Source: Pseudomonas sp. JM0905a (GTDB lineage Bacteria > Pseudomonadota > Gammaproteobacteria > Pseudomonadales > Pseudomonadaceae). Taken from it: a DNA stretch of 64,000 nt. Every line of letters begins with the position of its first letter. The stretch's first letter is position 1. Made by a program: the position numbers and the translations under genes. The stretch spans positions 367,033 to 431,032 of the forward strand of contig NZ_JACXBU010000006.1 of the NCBI RefSeq assembly GCF_014700075.1, written 5' to 3'. Shown here piece after piece: positions 1 to 9,765 of this stretch. The notes below the pieces were generated by a model that saw only the letters and a program-made list of their open reading frames with translations, had not been told where the DNA came from and searched no databases.

Positions 1-308
1 CAGGGGTTCCGGAAGATCGTATCGTTCTCGATCCGGGTTTCGGCTTCGCCAAGACCCTGGCGCACAACCTCAGCCTGTTCAAGCATATGGAAGCGCTGCA
101 CCAATTGGGGCGCCCCCTGCTTGTCGGGGTTTCACGAAAAAGCATGATTGGTCAGGCGCTGGGACGGGAAGTCCATCAACGCCTGTCCGGCAGTCTCGCC
201 CTGGCAGCCCTCGCGGTCGCCAAGGGGGCCTGCATCCTGCGCGTACACGATGTCGCGGAAACCGTGGACGCAGTACGCATGATCGCTGCGGTGCAAGCAG
301 CGGAATAA
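1..308 (+). CDS. folP: Dihydropteroate synthase, C-terminal part (5' end outside window)
   Basis: Only the last ~100 codons are present; the reading frame is open from position 3 to the TAA at 306-308. It should condense 6-hydroxymethyl-7,8-dihydropterin pyrophosphate with p-aminobenzoate in folate synthesis. The visible part starts GVPEDRIVLDPGFGFAKT, where DPGFGFAKT is the family's conserved pterin-binding stretch, and continues through GRPLLVGVSRKSMIG, the conserved SRKS segment near the C-terminus. It lies 18 bp upstream of glmM on the same strand, the usual folP-glmM pairing in gamma-proteobacteria, so the two are probably cotranscribed. The identification is firm despite the truncation, which is only the window edge. 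Confidence 0.95.
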   Translation, partial: GVPEDRIVLDPGFGFAKTLAHNLSLFKHMEALHQLGRPLLVGVSRKSMIGQALGREVHQRLSGSLALAALAVAKGACILRVHDVAETVDAVRMIAAVQAAE

Positions 309-326
309 GAAAACACGGAGCACCTC

Positions 327-1667
327 ATGAGCAGAAAGTATTTTGGCACCGACGGTATTCGCGGGCGTGTCGGGCAGTTCCCGATTACTCCGGATTTCAT
401 GCTCAAGCTCGGTTGGGCTGCCGGCATGGCGTTCCGTAAGCAGGGCAAGAGCCGCATCCTGATTGGCAAGGACACGCGCATTTCCGGATACATGTTCGAG
501 TCGGCCCTCGAAGCCGGCCTTCTGGCTGCCGGCGCCGACGTGATGCTGCTCGGCCCCATGCCGACTCCGGCCATCGCCTATCTCACCCGTACTTTCCTGG
601 CGGATGCCGGCATCGTGATCAGTGCTTCGCACAATCCGCACCATGACAACGGCATCAAGTTCTTCTCCGGCAAGGGCACCAAGCTCTCGGATGAAGTGGA
701 ACTGATGATCGAGGAGCTGCTTGATCAACCGATGACCGTGGTGGAGTCGGAGCAGCTCGGCAAGGTGACTCGCATCAACGACGCTGCGGGGCGCTACATC
801 GAGTTCTGCAAGAGCACCACGCCCATCAGCACCGACTTTGCCGGTCTCAAGCTGGTAATCGATTGCGCCCATGGCGCCACTTACAAGGTCGCTCCCAGCG
901 TGTTTCGTGAACTGGGCGCGCAGGTGCATGTGCTGGCGAACCAGCCCAATGGTCTCAACATCAACGATGATTGTGGTTCGACCCACATGGGGAGGCTGCA
1001 GGCTTCAGTGGTCGAGCAGAATGCCGACATCGGCATCGCATTCGATGGCGACGGTGACCGTGTGCTGATGGTTGATCATACCGGCACCGTGGTCGATGGC
1101 GACGAGCTGATCTACCTGATCGCCCGCGACCTGCATCGCCGCGACAAGCTGCAGGGCGGCGTAGTCGGTACCCTGATGAGCAATCTCGGCATGGAGCTGG
1201 CGCTGAAGGACCTCGGCATTCCGTTCATTCGTGCGAAGGTCGGTGACCGCTATGTAATGAGTGAGCTGCAGTCCAATGGTTGGACCCTGGGCGGCGAAAA
1301 CTCCGGCCATATCGTTTGCAGTCACTTCACCACCACCGGCGATGCCATCGTCTCCGCCTTGCAGGTATTACTCGCGCTGCAACGAAGCGGCCAGTCGCTG
1401 GCAGAAGCGCGCCAGGGCATGCGCAAGTGCCCGCAGGTCCTGATCAATGTGCGCTTTGCCGGCAATGGTGTCGACCCGGTCAAACACCCGGCGGTGCAGG
1501 ACGCATGCGCTCGCGTCACTGAACAGATGGCCGGTCGCGGTCGTGTCCTGCTGCGCAAGTCCGGCACCGAGCCGCTTGTGCGAGTGATGGTCGAAGGCGA
1601 CGACGAAAAGCTGGTGCGCGGCTATGCCGAAGAGCTGGCGAAAGTCGTAACTGAGGTATGTGCTTGA
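327..1667 (+). CDS. glmM: Phosphoglucosamine mutase
   Basis: Cytoplasmic enzyme that interconverts glucosamine-6-phosphate and glucosamine-1-phosphate on the route to UDP-GlcNAc for peptidoglycan and LPS. The 446-residue length is normal for GlmM. The N-terminus has the family [10 protein letters not shown] motif. The phosphorylated serine is in [12 protein letters not shown] (Ser101). The metal-binding loop FDGDGDR lies near residue 240, and a phosphate-binding RKSGTEP segment near 412. A GGAG-type ribosome site precedes the ATG. It follows folP by 18 bp and precedes tpiA by 65 bp. Full length, with no anomalies. Confidence 0.98.
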   Translation: MSRKYFGTDGIRGRVGQFPITPDFMLKLGWAAGMAFRKQGKSRILIGKDTRISGYMFESALEAGLLAAGADVMLLGPMPTPAIAYLTRTFLADAGIVISASHNPHHDNGIKFFSGKGTKLSDEVELMIEELLDQPMTVVESEQLGKVTRINDAAGRYIEFCKSTTPISTDFAGLKLVIDCAHGATYKVAPSVFRELGAQVHVLANQPNGLNINDDCGSTHMGRLQASVVEQNADIGIAFDGDGDRVLMVDHTGTVVDGDELIYLIARDLHRRDKLQGGVVGTLMSNLGMELALKDLGIPFIRAKVGDRYVMSELQSNGWTLGGENSGHIVCSHFTTTGDAIVSALQVLLALQRSGQSLAEARQGMRKCPQVLINVRFAGNGVDPVKHPAVQDACARVTEQMAGRGRVLLRKSGTEPLVRVMVEGDDEKLVRGYAEELAKVVTEVCA

Positions 1668-1732
1668 TTTCTCTTGCTAGTTGGAAATCTCTTGGGTAAC
1701 ATCTGCGCCCACTTTGATCGACGAGATAAAGC

Positions 1733-2488
1733 ATGCGCCGACCTCTGGTAGCCGGTAACTGGAAAATGCACGGTACCCGCGCCAGCGTCGCAGAGCTGAT
1801 CAAAGGCTTGCGCCAATTGGCCTTGCCTGCTGGTGTCGAAGTCGCGGTGATGCCGCCCTGTCTGTACATCAATCAGGTCATTCAAGGCCTGGACGGCAAG
1901 TCGATTGTCGTGGGTGCGCAGAATTGTGCGGTAGAGCCGGTGCAGGGAGCCCTCACCGGAGAGATCGCGGCAAGCCAGTTGGCAGACGTAGGTTGCAACC
2001 TGGTTTTGGTCGGTCATTCGGAGCGTCGCCTGATTCTGGGCGAAAGCGACGAGGTCGTGAGTCGCAAGTTCGCTGCTGCTCAATCCTGTGGTCTGGTTCC
2101 GGTGCTGTGCGTCGGCGAGACCCGGGAACAGCGCGAAGCCGGCAAGACGCTCGAGGTTGTTGGGCGTCAGCTGGGTAGCGTGATCGAAGAGCTTGGTGTG
2201 GGCGCATTTGCGCGGGCGGTAATTGCCTATGAGCCGGTTTGGGCGATAGGTACGGGGCTGACGGCCTCGCCGCAGCAGGCGCAAGAGGTTCACGCGGCGA
2301 TTCGCTCGCAGCTGTCGGCGGAGAATGCCGAAGTTGCTCGTGGCGTACGGATTCTGTACGGCGGCAGTGTGAAGGCGGCCAGCGCAGCCGACTTGTTCGG
2401 CATGCCGGATATCGATGGGGGGCTCGTTGGTGGCGCCTCCCTGAATGCGGATGAGTTCGGTGCGATCTGTCGCGCCGCAGGAAGCTGA
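1733..2488 (+). CDS. tpiA: Triosephosphate isomerase
   Basis: Interconverts dihydroxyacetone phosphate and glyceraldehyde-3-phosphate in central carbon metabolism. The 251 residues form a complete TIM barrel. Visible active-site segments are the N-terminal AGNWKMHG (catalytic Lys), LVGHSERR (electrophilic His near 95), [11 protein letters not shown] (general-base Glu and the flexible loop near 167) and the phosphate-binding LYGGSVKA near 210. It sits between glmM and secG. The secG start codon is only 4 bp after its stop, so translation of the two is likely linked. This glmM-tpiA-secG order is standard for Pseudomonas. Confidence 0.98.
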   Translation: MRRPLVAGNWKMHGTRASVAELIKGLRQLALPAGVEVAVMPPCLYINQVIQGLDGKSIVVGAQNCAVEPVQGALTGEIAASQLADVGCNLVLVGHSERRLILGESDEVVSRKFAAAQSCGLVPVLCVGETREQREAGKTLEVVGRQLGSVIEELGVGAFARAVIAYEPVWAIGTGLTASPQQAQEVHAAIRSQLSAENAEVARGVRILYGGSVKAASAADLFGMPDIDGGLVGGASLNADEFGAICRAAGS

Positions 2489-2492
2489 CAAG

Positions 2493-2876
2493 ATGCTGGA
2501 AACTGTCGTTATTGTGGTGCACTTGCTGGTCGCTCTGGGCGTTGTAGGCCTTGTGCTGGTTCAGCAGGGCAAGGGCGCAGATGCTGGTGCCTCGTTCGGT
2601 GCTGGTGCTTCGGCAACCGTTTTCGGAAGCCAAGGTTCCGCTACCTTTCTGAGTCGTTTTACTGGTATACTCGCCGCGGTTTTTTTCATTACCAGCCTGG
2701 GTTTAGCGTTCTTCGCTAAAGAAAAGGCTGAGGCGCTGAGCAACGTAGGTCTGCCGGATCCGGCGGCTCTCGAGGTTCAACCCGCCAAGCCGGCAGCTGA
2801 CGATGTGCCGGTGCTCGAAGAGCAGAAGCCAGCCACCCAGTCGGGTGATGTGCCTCAGGCTCCGGAGCAGAAGTAA
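2493..2876 (+). CDS. secG: Preprotein translocase subunit SecG
   Basis: Small inner-membrane component of the SecYEG translocon. I start it at the ATG at 2493 ([12 protein letters not shown]), because the in-frame upstream extension would run into tpiA and the family begins at this hydrophobic segment. It then has 127 residues. There are two membrane helices, residues ~3-22 and ~52-72, joined by the conserved loop that contains [11 protein letters not shown] and [12 protein letters not shown]. The C-terminal tail after residue 80 is Pro/Ala/Glu-rich and longer than in E. coli, as is usual in Pseudomonas. It is followed directly by the tRNA-Leu gene, an old secG-leuU arrangement shared with enterobacteria. 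Confidence 0.96.
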   Translation: MLETVVIVVHLLVALGVVGLVLVQQGKGADAGASFGAGASATVFGSQGSATFLSRFTGILAAVFFITSLGLAFFAKEKAEALSNVGLPDPAALEVQPAKPAADDVPVLEEQKPATQSGDVPQAPEQK

Positions 2877-2886
2877 GGCAAGTTTT

Positions 2887-2972
2887 GCCGAGGTGGTGGA
2901 ATTGGTAGACACGCTACCTTGAGGTGGTAGTGGCCATAGGCTGTAGGGGTTCGAGTCCCCTCCTCGGTACCA
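2887..2972 (+). tRNA. tRNA-Leu (anticodon GAG)
   Basis: An 86-nt class II tRNA with encoded CCA. The acceptor arm is GCCGAGG paired with CCTCGGT (first pair G:U). The anticodon stem is CTACC/GGTAG around the loop TTGAGGT, giving anticodon GAG. There is a long variable arm, and the T loop GGTTCGAGTCC ends the fold. It lies 10 bp after secG and is followed by a terminator hairpin. Confidence 0.97.
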
Positions 2973-2983
2973 TATAAAGAGAG

Positions 2984-3010
2984 GCCCGCAGAGATGCGGG
3001 CTTTCTTCTT
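2984..3010 (+). terminator. Intrinsic terminator after tRNA-Leu
   Basis: Stem GCCCGCA (2984-2990) / TGCGGGC (2995-3001) with a 4-nt loop, followed by a pyrimidine-rich TTTCTTCTT tract. It ends the secG-tRNA-Leu transcript. Confidence 0.8.
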
Positions 3011-3069
3011 CGCGGGATGTTCGGTTGACCATGCAAGGTGCTGGCCGTATAATCTCGCACCAGCTTTGA

Positions 3070-3146
<77 letters not shown>

Positions 3147-3155
3147 GTAGTCGCG

Positions 3156-3178
3156 AAGCCCCTTTTTAGGGGCTTTTT
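3156..3178 (+). terminator. Intrinsic terminator after tRNA-fMet
   Basis: Stem AAGCCCC (3156-3162) / GGGGCTT (3169-3175) followed by a run of T. Placed 10 bp after the tRNA 3' end. Confidence 0.85.
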
Positions 3179-3226
3179 GCTAGCTGGACAGTTGGCCTCC
3201 GATCAATGATCAGGTGGTTTGAAGGG

Positions 3227-3252
3227 ATGGGCGTTTCGCCCATTTTTTATTT
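3227..3252 (+). terminator. Terminator-like hairpin in the rimP leader (possible attenuator)
   Basis: Stem TGGGCG (3228-3233) / CGCCCA (3237-3242) with a TTT loop and six following T residues. It ends about 25 bp before the rimP start codon. It looks like a complete intrinsic terminator, yet it comes after the tRNA terminator and before the rimP gene, so transcription of rimP-nusA-infB must pass it or start after it. That suggests attenuation, but regulation is inferred. Confidence 0.7.
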
Positions 3253-3276
3253 GCACAGCATGCGAGAGGCGATCAG

Positions 3277-3735
3277 GTGTCGAGCAAGCTAGAACAGTTG
3301 CAGGCCTTGTTGGCCCCGGTAGTCGAAGCGCTCGGTTATCAGTGCTGGGGCATCGAGTTCCTGTCTCAAGGGCGGCATTCGCTGCTGCGGATCTACATCG
3401 ATCACGAAAACGGCATCCTGGTAGACGACTGCGAGAAAGTCAGCCGTCAGATCAGCGGTGTGCTCGATGTCGAGGACCCGATCAGCAGCGAGTACACCCT
3501 CGAAGTATCGTCGCCAGGTATGGATCGTCCGCTGTTCACCCTTGAACAGTTCACGGCCCACGCTGGTGAACTGGTCAAGATCAAGCTGCGTTCGCCCTTC
3601 GAAGGACGACGCAATTTTCAGGGGCTTCTCCGCGGGGTGGAGGAGCAGGACGTGGTGGTTCTCATCGAAGACCGCGAGTTCCTCCTGCCGATCGAACTGA
3701 TCGACAAGGCCAACATCATTCCCCGTTTTGACTGA
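3277..3735 (+). CDS. rimP: Ribosome maturation factor RimP
   Basis: Assists assembly of the 30S ribosomal subunit. It has 152 residues, the normal family length. I start it at GTG 3277, preceded by GAGAGGCG. The N-terminal alpha/beta domain (residues ~1-85) contains [21 protein letters not shown] sequence and [15 protein letters not shown]. The [11 protein letters not shown] segment near 77-87 leads into the C-terminal SH3-like barrel. It is the first gene of the rimP-nusA-infB-rbfA-truB cluster, 47 bp upstream of nusA. A terminator-like hairpin in its leader suggests transcriptional control. Confidence 0.97.
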   Translation: MSSKLEQLQALLAPVVEALGYQCWGIEFLSQGRHSLLRIYIDHENGILVDDCEKVSRQISGVLDVEDPISSEYTLEVSSPGMDRPLFTLEQFTAHAGELVKIKLRSPFEGRRNFQGLLRGVEEQDVVVLIEDREFLLPIELIDKANIIPRFD

Positions 3736-3782
3736 GACGCGGATCCCGCGGATCCAATGGATTGCGAAAGGCGAGGCGTACG

Positions 3783-5264
3783 ATGAGCAAAGAAGTACTG
3801 CTGGTTGTTGAGTCGGTATCCAACGAAAAAGGTGTACCGGCCGGCGTGATTTTCGAGGCGCTGGAGCTGGCCCTGGCCACTGCTACCAAGAAGCGTTACG
3901 AGGACGAGGTCGACCTGCGTGTGTCGATCAATCGTCAGAGCGGTAACTACGACACCTTCCGTCGCTGGACTGTGGTCGAGGAAACTGATTTCGAGGATCC
4001 GGCTATCCAGCTGACCCTGGATCAGGCCCAGGAGCGCGATGAGAAAGCCAAGATCGGCGACATCATCGAAGAGAAGATCGAGTCCATCGAGTTCGGTCGC
4101 ATCGCTGCCCAGACTGCCAAGCAGGTCATCGTGCAGAAAGTGCGCGAAGCCGAGCGCGCGCAGGTTGTCGAAGCCTACCGCGAGAAGCTGGGCGACATCA
4201 TTTCCGGCACCGTGAAGAAGGTCACCCGTGATAACGTGATCGTCGACCTCGGCAACAACGCTGAAGCGCTGCTGGCCCGCGAGGACATCATCGCCCGCGA
4301 GACCTTCCGCGTCGGCGCCCGCGTTCGTGCCCTGCTGAAGGAAATCCGCACTGAGAACCGTGGCCCGCAGCTGATTCTGTCGCGCACCGCGCCGCAGATG
4401 CTGATCGAACTGTTCCGTATCGAAGTGCCGGAAATCGCCGAAGAGCTGATCGAAGTGATGGCGGCTTCCCGTGATCCGGGTTCCCGCGCCAAGATCGCCG
4501 TGCGCTCCAAGGACAAGCGTATCGACCCGCAGGGCGCCTGCATCGGTATGCGCGGTTCCCGCGTCCAGGCCGTATCCGGCGAACTGGGTGGCGAGCGCGT
4601 CGATATCGTCCTGTGGGACGACAACCCTGCGCAGTTCGTGATCAACGCCATGGCTCCGGCCGAAGTGGTGGCGATCATCGTCGACGAAGATGCCCATGCA
4701 ATGGACATCGCCGTTGCCGAAGACAACCTGGCCCAGGCCATCGGCCGTGGCGGCCAGAACGTGCGCCTGGCCAGCCAGCTTACCGGCTGGACCCTGAACG
4801 TGATGACCGAAGCGGACATCCAGGCCAAGCAGCAAGCCGAAACCGGCGACATCCTGCGTGCCTTCGTCGAAGAACTGGAAGTGGACGAAGAGCTGGCTCA
4901 GGTACTGGTGGAAGAAGGTTTCACCAGCCTGGAAGAAATCGCCTACGTACCCATGGAAGAAATGCTCAGCATCGACGGCTTCGACGAGGACATCGTCAAC
5001 GAGCTGCGTGCTCGTGCGAAGGACCGCCTGCTGACCAAGGCCATCGCGACCGAAGAGAAGCTGGCGGATGCCCAGCCTGCCGAAGACCTGCTTTCTCTGG
5101 AAGGCATGGACAAGGATCTGGCTGTTGAACTCGCCGTACGTGGCGTTATTAACCGCGAAGACCTAGCCGAGCAGTCGATTGATGACCTGCTCGACATCGA
5201 CGGCATGGACGAAGAGCGTGCCGGCAAGCTGATCATGGCCGCCCGAGCCCACTGGTTCGAGTAA
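3783..5264 (+). CDS. nusA: Transcription termination/antitermination factor NusA
   Basis: RNA-polymerase-associated factor for pausing, intrinsic termination and rRNA antitermination. I start it at ATG 3783 ([10 protein letters not shown]), the family N-terminus, rather than the upstream in-frame GTG; this gives 493 residues. Domains in order are the N-terminal RNAP-binding region, an S1 domain near 135-200 ([20 protein letters not shown]), two KH domains ([14 protein letters not shown] and [14 protein letters not shown]), and two C-terminal acidic helix-hairpin repeats ([16 protein letters not shown] and [16 protein letters not shown]). The duplicated C-terminal repeats are typical of gamma-proteobacteria. 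It is cotranscribed with infB 25 bp downstream. Confidence 0.98.
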   Translation: MSKEVLLVVESVSNEKGVPAGVIFEALELALATATKKRYEDEVDLRVSINRQSGNYDTFRRWTVVEETDFEDPAIQLTLDQAQERDEKAKIGDIIEEKIESIEFGRIAAQTAKQVIVQKVREAERAQVVEAYREKLGDIISGTVKKVTRDNVIVDLGNNAEALLAREDIIARETFRVGARVRALLKEIRTENRGPQLILSRTAPQMLIELFRIEVPEIAEELIEVMAASRDPGSRAKIAVRSKDKRIDPQGACIGMRGSRVQAVSGELGGERVDIVLWDDNPAQFVINAMAPAEVVAIIVDEDAHAMDIAVAEDNLAQAIGRGGQNVRLASQLTGWTLNVMTEADIQAKQQAETGDILRAFVEELEVDEELAQVLVEEGFTSLEEIAYVPMEEMLSIDGFDEDIVNELRARAKDRLLTKAIATEEKLADAQPAEDLLSLEGMDKDLAVELAVRGVINREDLAEQSIDDLLDIDGMDEERAGKLIMAARAHWFE

Positions 5265-5289
5265 GTTTCGCGGCCTAGGAGAGAAGTGC

Positions 5290-7842
5290 ATGACGCAAGT
5301 CACGGTGAAAGAACTGGCCCAAGTGGTCGATACACCGGTGGAGCGCCTGCTGCTGCAGATGCGCGAGGCGGGATTGCCGCACACCAGCGCCGAGCAGGTT
5401 GTAACCGACAATGAGAAGCAGGCCCTGCTGGCCCATCTCAAGAGCAGCCATGGCGAACGCCTGGAAGAGCCGCGCAAGATTACCCTGCAGCGCAAAACCA
5501 CTACCACGTTGAAGGTTGCGGGTAGCAAGACCATCAACGTCGAAGTGCGCAAGAAGAAGACCTACGTCAAGCGCAGCCCTGACGAGATCGAAGCTGAGCG
5601 CCAGCGCGAACTCGAAGAGCAGCGCGTTGCGGAGGAAGCCGCTCGCCTGAAGGTCGAGGAAGAAGCCCGTCAGCGCGCCGAAGAGGCCGCTCGCCGTGAA
5701 GCTGAAGCTCGCGCCAAGGAAGCTGCGCAAACCGCTACGGTCAATGCCGCTCCGGCCGTCGAGCCTGCTGCTGCCGCTCCTGTTGCTACCGCTGCCACCG
5801 CCGCTCCGGCTGCTGGTGCAGCCGCCGGTGCCGCAGCTGCTGGCGTCGAGCGCAAGAAAGAGGAAGTGCGTCGCCCCGAGCGCGCTCGCGACGAAGACGA
5901 TCGCCGCGACCGCAAGCATGCGCAGCACCGTCCTTCGCTCAAGGAAAAAGAAAAGGCTCCTGCCCCCCGCGTTGCCCCGCGCAGCACGGAAGAGGAAAGC
6001 GATTCCTTCGGTCGTCGTGGCGGTCGTGGCGGCAAGTCCAAGCTGAAGAAGCGTAACCAGCACGGGTTCCAGAGCCCGACAGGACCTATCGTGCGTGAAG
6101 TCAGCATTGGCGAGACCATCACTGTGGCCGAACTGGCCGCCCAGATGTCCGTCAAGGGTGCAGAAGTCGTCAAGTTCATGTTCAAGATGGGCACCCCGGT
6201 GACCATCAACCAGGTGCTCGATCGTGAGACCGCCCAACTGATCGCCGAAGAACTCGGCCACAAGGTCAAGCTGGTCAACGAGAACGCCCTGGAAGAGCAA
6301 CTGGCCGAATCCCTGAAGTTCGAAGGCGAGGCCCTGACTCGTGCGCCGGTAGTGACCGTAATGGGTCACGTCGACCACGGTAAGACCTCTCTGCTCGACT
6401 ACATCCGCCGTACCAAGGTGGCCAGCGGTGAAGCGGGTGGCATCACCCAGCACATCGGTGCCTACCACGTGGAAACCGATCGCGGCATGGTGACCTTCCT
6501 GGACACCCCCGGTCACGCGGCGTTCACCGCCATGCGTGCTCGTGGTGCCAAGGCCACTGACATCGTCATCCTGGTGGTGGCGGCCGATGACGGCGTGATG
6601 CCGCAGACCGTGGAAGCTGTGCAGCACGCGAAAGCGGCTGGCGTTCCGATCGTGGTCGCGGTCAACAAGATGGACAAGCCCGAAGCCAACCCGGACAACA
6701 TCAAGAACGGCCTGGCCGCTCTGGATGTGATCCCGGAAGAGTGGGGCGGCGATACCCAGTTCGTACCTGTGTCGGCCAAGGCCGGTACCGGTGTCGACGA
6801 ACTGCTCGAAGCCGTTCTGCTGCAGGCTGAAGTTCTGGAACTCACTGCTACCCCGTCGGCCCCTGGCCGTGGTGTCGTGGTCGAGTCCCGTCTGGACAAG
6901 GGCCGTGGTCCGGTCGCTACCGTGCTGGTACAGGACGGTACCCTGCGTCAGGGCGACATGGTCCTCTGCGGCGTCAACTATGGCCGTGTTCGCGCCATGC
7001 TCGACGAGAACGGCAAGCCGGTGAAAGAAGCCGGCCCGTCCATCCCGGTCGAAATCCTCGGCCTGGACGGTACGCCGGACGCCGGTGACGACCTGACCGT
7101 GGTTGCCGACGAGAAGAAGGCTCGCGAAGTCGCCCTGTTCCGTCAAGGCAAGTTCCGCGAGGTCAAGCTGGCTCGCCAGCAGTCCTCCAAGCTCGAGAAC
7201 ATCTTCGAGAACATGGGCCAGGACGAGAAGAAGACCCTCAATATCGTGCTCAAGTCCGATGTGCGTGGTTCTCTCGAGGCCCTGCAGGGTGCCCTGTCTG
7301 ACATCGGCAACGAAGAAGTTCAGGTACGTGTTGTGGGCGGCGGCGTAGGTGGTATCACCGAGAGCGACGCCAACCTGGCGCTGGCGTCCAACGCCGTGCT
7401 GTTCGGCTTCAACGTGCGTGCCGACGCTGGCGCGCGCAAGATCGTCGAGCAGGAAGGTCTGGACCTGCGCTACTACAACATCATCTACGACATCATCGAA
7501 GACGTTAAGAAAGCACTGTCCGGCATGCTGGGCAGCGAAGTCCGGGAGAACATCCTGGGTATCGCCGAGGTGCGCGACGTGTTCCGCTCGCCGAAGTTCG
7601 GTGCGGTCGCCGGCTGCATGGTTACCGAGGGTCTGGTACACCGCAACCGTCCGATCCGCGTACTGCGCGACGATGTAGTGATCTTCGAAGGCGAGCTGGA
7701 ATCCCTGCGCCGCTTCAAGGACGACGTGTCCGAGGTGCGTGCCGGCATGGAGTGCGGTATCGGCGTGAAGAGCTACAACGACGTCAAGGTCGGCGACAAG
7801 ATCGAAGTCTTCGAGAAGGTCCAGGTGGCGCGCACCCTGTAA
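5290..7842 (+). CDS. infB: Translation initiation factor IF-2
   Basis: GTPase that delivers fMet-tRNA to the 30S initiation complex. It has 850 residues. The N-terminal region begins with an IF2_N domain, followed by a long charged and Ala/Pro-rich linker (about residues 90-260) and a second IF2_N-type segment. The GTPase domain starts near residue 350 with GHVDHGKT (P-loop) and continues with DTPGHAAF (G3) and NKMDKP (G4). The C-terminal part binds the initiator tRNA. The ATG is preceded by AGGAGAG. It lies downstream of nusA and upstream of rbfA, but a strong hairpin separates it from rbfA. Confidence 0.98.
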   Translation: MTQVTVKELAQVVDTPVERLLLQMREAGLPHTSAEQVVTDNEKQALLAHLKSSHGERLEEPRKITLQRKTTTTLKVAGSKTINVEVRKKKTYVKRSPDEIEAERQRELEEQRVAEEAARLKVEEEARQRAEEAARREAEARAKEAAQTATVNAAPAVEPAAAAPVATAATAAPAAGAAAGAAAAGVERKKEEVRRPERARDEDDRRDRKHAQHRPSLKEKEKAPAPRVAPRSTEEESDSFGRRGGRGGKSKLKKRNQHGFQSPTGPIVREVSIGETITVAELAAQMSVKGAEVVKFMFKMGTPVTINQVLDRETAQLIAEELGHKVKLVNENALEEQLAESLKFEGEALTRAPVVTVMGHVDHGKTSLLDYIRRTKVASGEAGGITQHIGAYHVETDRGMVTFLDTPGHAAFTAMRARGAKATDIVILVVAADDGVMPQTVEAVQHAKAAGVPIVVAVNKMDKPEANPDNIKNGLAALDVIPEEWGGDTQFVPVSAKAGTGVDELLEAVLLQAEVLELTATPSAPGRGVVVESRLDKGRGPVATVLVQDGTLRQGDMVLCGVNYGRVRAMLDENGKPVKEAGPSIPVEILGLDGTPDAGDDLTVVADEKKAREVALFRQGKFREVKLARQQSSKLENIFENMGQDEKKTLNIVLKSDVRGSLEALQGALSDIGNEEVQVRVVGGGVGGITESDANLALASNAVLFGFNVRADAGARKIVEQEGLDLRYYNIIYDIIEDVKKALSGMLGSEVRENILGIAEVRDVFRSPKFGAVAGCMVTEGLVHRNRPIRVLRDDVVIFEGELESLRRFKDDVSEVRAGMECGIGVKSYNDVKVGDKIEVFEKVQVARTL

Positions 7843-7857
7843 GTGTCGCGCTTGCCA

Positions 7858-7914
7858 CAAGCCGGGAGCCAGGAGCTGGAAGCCATCGCTTTCCACTCCT
7901 GGCTTTCGGCTTTT
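7858..7914 (+). terminator. Long hairpin with T-tract between infB and rbfA
   Basis: The arms AAGCCGGGAGCCAGGAG and CTCCTGGCTTTCGGCTT pair almost fully around GCTGGAAG/CTTTCCA, and the 3' arm ends in TTTT. It looks like an intrinsic terminator inside an operon and could lower rbfA-truB expression relative to infB. A related element follows rpsO. Confidence 0.65.
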
Positions 7915-7936
7915 AAGCGTTCATGAGTGAAACGAA

Positions 7937-8326
7937 ATGGCTAAAGACTACAGCCGTACCCAACGCATCGGCGACCAGATGCAGCGCGAACTGGCGCTGC
8001 TGATCCAGCGTGAGATCAAGGACCCGCGCCTGGGTCTGGTGACTATCACCGCGGTGGACGTGAGCCGCGACCTGTCCCACGCCAAGGTGTTCATCACCGT
8101 GATGGGCCAGGACGACAATGTCGAGAAGGTCAAGCTTAACTGCGACATCCTGCAGGACGCCGCCGGCTTCCTGCGCATGCAGCTGGGCAAGGCCATGAAG
8201 CTGCGCAGCGTGCCGCAACTGCACTTCCACTACGACGCCAGCATTCGTCGTGGTGCGGAGCTGTCGGCGCTGATCGAGCGTGCCGTCGCGGAAGACCGCA
8301 AGCACCAGGGCAGCGACGAGGAGTAA
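7937..8326 (+). CDS. rbfA: 30S ribosome-binding factor RbfA
   Basis: Single KH-type-fold protein needed for late 30S maturation and cold growth. It has 129 residues. The N-terminus [19 protein letters not shown] and the [19 protein letters not shown] segment are diagnostic, and [22 protein letters not shown] is the conserved core ending. It is preceded by the infB hairpin and followed after 4 bp by truB, so rbfA and truB are probably translated from one message. Confidence 0.97.
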   Translation: MAKDYSRTQRIGDQMQRELALLIQREIKDPRLGLVTITAVDVSRDLSHAKVFITVMGQDDNVEKVKLNCDILQDAAGFLRMQLGKAMKLRSVPQLHFHYDASIRRGAELSALIERAVAEDRKHQGSDEE

Positions 8327-8330
8327 TGGC

Positions 8331-9248
8331 GTGGCCCAGGTGAAACGTATCCGCCGCAACGTCAGCGGTGTGCTGATCCTCGACAAGCCGCGCGGCATGA
8401 GCTCCAACGCCGCGCTGCAGAAGGTGCGCTGGCTGCTCAACGCCGAGAAGGCTGGTCATACCGGCAGCCTCGACCCACTGGCCACTGGCGTGTTGCCGCT
8501 GTGCTTCGGTGAGGCAACCAAGTTCTCCCAGTACCTGCTGGACGCCGACAAGGGCTATGAAACGCTGGCTCAGCTCGGCGTCACCACCTCCACGGGTGAT
8601 GCCGAAGGTGAAGTGACCGAGCGTCGCGAGGTGACCGTTGGTCGCCAGGACGTTGAGGCTCTGCTGCCGCGTTTTCGCGGTGAAATCAAGCAGATACCTC
8701 CGATGTACTCCGCCCTGAAGAAGGACGGTCAACCCCTCTACAAGCTGGCCCGTGCTGGCGAAGTAGTGGAGCGCGAAGCGCGTTCTGTTACTATTGCGCG
8801 CTTGGATTTGCTGGCCTGTGAAAACAGCCAGGCAAGACTGGCCGTAGCCTGCAGCAAGGGCACCTATATCCGCACCCTGGTCGAGGATCTCGGCCAGGCA
8901 CTGGGATGCGGGGCACATGTGGCAGAGTTGCGCCGGACCCAGGCGGGCCCCTTCGTACTGGCCCAGGCGATCAGCCTGGAGACCCTGGAGAAGGTCCACG
9001 CCGAGGGTGGCAACGAGGCACTCGACCAGTTTCTCCTGCCGGTCGACAGCGGCTTGGAACACTGGCCGCTGATCCAGCTGACCGAGCACAGCGCCTACTA
9101 CTGGCTTCATGGCCAGCCGGTGCGGGCTCCGGAAGCACCCAAGTTCGGCATGATGCGAGTACAGGATCACACCGGTCGCTTCATCGGAATCGGTGAAGTG
9201 AGCGATGACGGGCGCGTTGCGCCGCGTCGACTGATTCGGTCGGAATGA
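8331..9248 (+). CDS. truB: tRNA pseudouridine(55) synthase TruB
   Basis: Makes pseudouridine-55 in the T loop of elongator tRNAs. I start at GTG 8331 (reads as [14 protein letters not shown]), 4 bp after the rbfA stop; upstream in-frame codons would lie inside rbfA. This gives 305 residues. The catalytic Asp is Asp48 in [16 protein letters not shown]. The [10 protein letters not shown] segment and the [13 protein letters not shown] motif near 180 are present. The C-terminal ~60 residues form the small PUA-like domain. Normal length for Pseudomonas. Confidence 0.97.
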   Translation: MAQVKRIRRNVSGVLILDKPRGMSSNAALQKVRWLLNAEKAGHTGSLDPLATGVLPLCFGEATKFSQYLLDADKGYETLAQLGVTTSTGDAEGEVTERREVTVGRQDVEALLPRFRGEIKQIPPMYSALKKDGQPLYKLARAGEVVEREARSVTIARLDLLACENSQARLAVACSKGTYIRTLVEDLGQALGCGAHVAELRRTQAGPFVLAQAISLETLEKVHAEGGNEALDQFLLPVDSGLEHWPLIQLTEHSAYYWLHGQPVRAPEAPKFGMMRVQDHTGRFIGIGEVSDDGRVAPRRLIRSE

Positions 9249-9255
9249 CCGATCC

Positions 9256-9294
9256 GAGGATGGCTGTTAATAGGCACGGTCAATCCTCTTTTTT
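9256..9294 (+). terminator. Terminator-like hairpin after truB / in the rpsO leader
   Basis: Stem GAGGAT (9256-9261) / ATCCTC (9283-9288) with a 21-nt loop and six T. It lies between the truB stop and the rpsO start, so it may end the truB transcript or attenuate read-through into rpsO. Confidence 0.5.
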
Positions 9295-9342
9295 GAACAC
9301 GGGGCGAAGGTCCCGGCCTATTACTCTCAGAGGAAGCCCATC

Positions 9343-9612
9343 ATGGCACTGAGCGTTACTGAAAAAGCCCAGATCGTTAACGAGTACAAGCAAGCTGAAG
9401 GCGATACCGGTTCTCCGGAAGTGCAGGTTGCCCTGCTGACCGCCAACATCAACAAGCTGCAGGATCACTTCAAGGCCAACGGCAAAGACCACCACTCCCG
9501 TCGTGGTCTGATCCGCATGGTTAACCAGCGCCGCAAGCTGCTGGACTACCTGAAGGGTAAGGACACCTCTCGTTACAGCGCCCTGATCGGTCGTCTGGGT
9601 CTGCGTCGCTAA
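9343..9612 (+). CDS. rpsO: 30S ribosomal protein S15
   Basis: Primary 16S rRNA-binding protein of the small subunit platform. The 89 residues are exactly the usual S15 length. The family signature is visible in [20 protein letters not shown] and [20 protein letters not shown]. The ATG is preceded by AGAGGAAG. It lies between truB and pnp, the standard order. A long hairpin follows, so rpsO may be expressed at higher level than pnp. Confidence 0.98.
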   Translation: MALSVTEKAQIVNEYKQAEGDTGSPEVQVALLTANINKLQDHFKANGKDHHSRRGLIRMVNQRRKLLDYLKGKDTSRYSALIGRLGLRR

Positions 9613-9624
9613 GCGACTCAGATG

Positions 9625-9692
9625 AGCTGGAAGCTGGAAAACCGGAAGCTGGACATCGTTCCAGCTTTCGGCTTTCCAGCTTCTGGTTTTTT
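9625..9692 (+). terminator. Long terminator hairpin after rpsO
   Basis: Near-perfect stem: AGCTGGAAAACCGGAAGCTGG pairs with CCAGCTTTCGGCTTTCCAGCT around a short ACATCGTT loop, and a TTTTTT tract follows. It resembles the infB-rbfA hairpin in sequence, including GAGCTGGAAG and CTTTCGGCTTT. Confidence 0.8.
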
Positions 9693-9765
9693 AAGGGATT
9701 GAAACGGGTCCGACTCCCGCCTCTCCCACGATTTCCCCCAAGGCAACATAGAGAAGGAAAACACC

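Noticed and set aside
5275..7896. Very long open frame on the minus strand through infB (873 codons)
   Set aside because: It mirrors infB in a GC-rich gene; the product has no domain and the sense strand is a certain IF-2.
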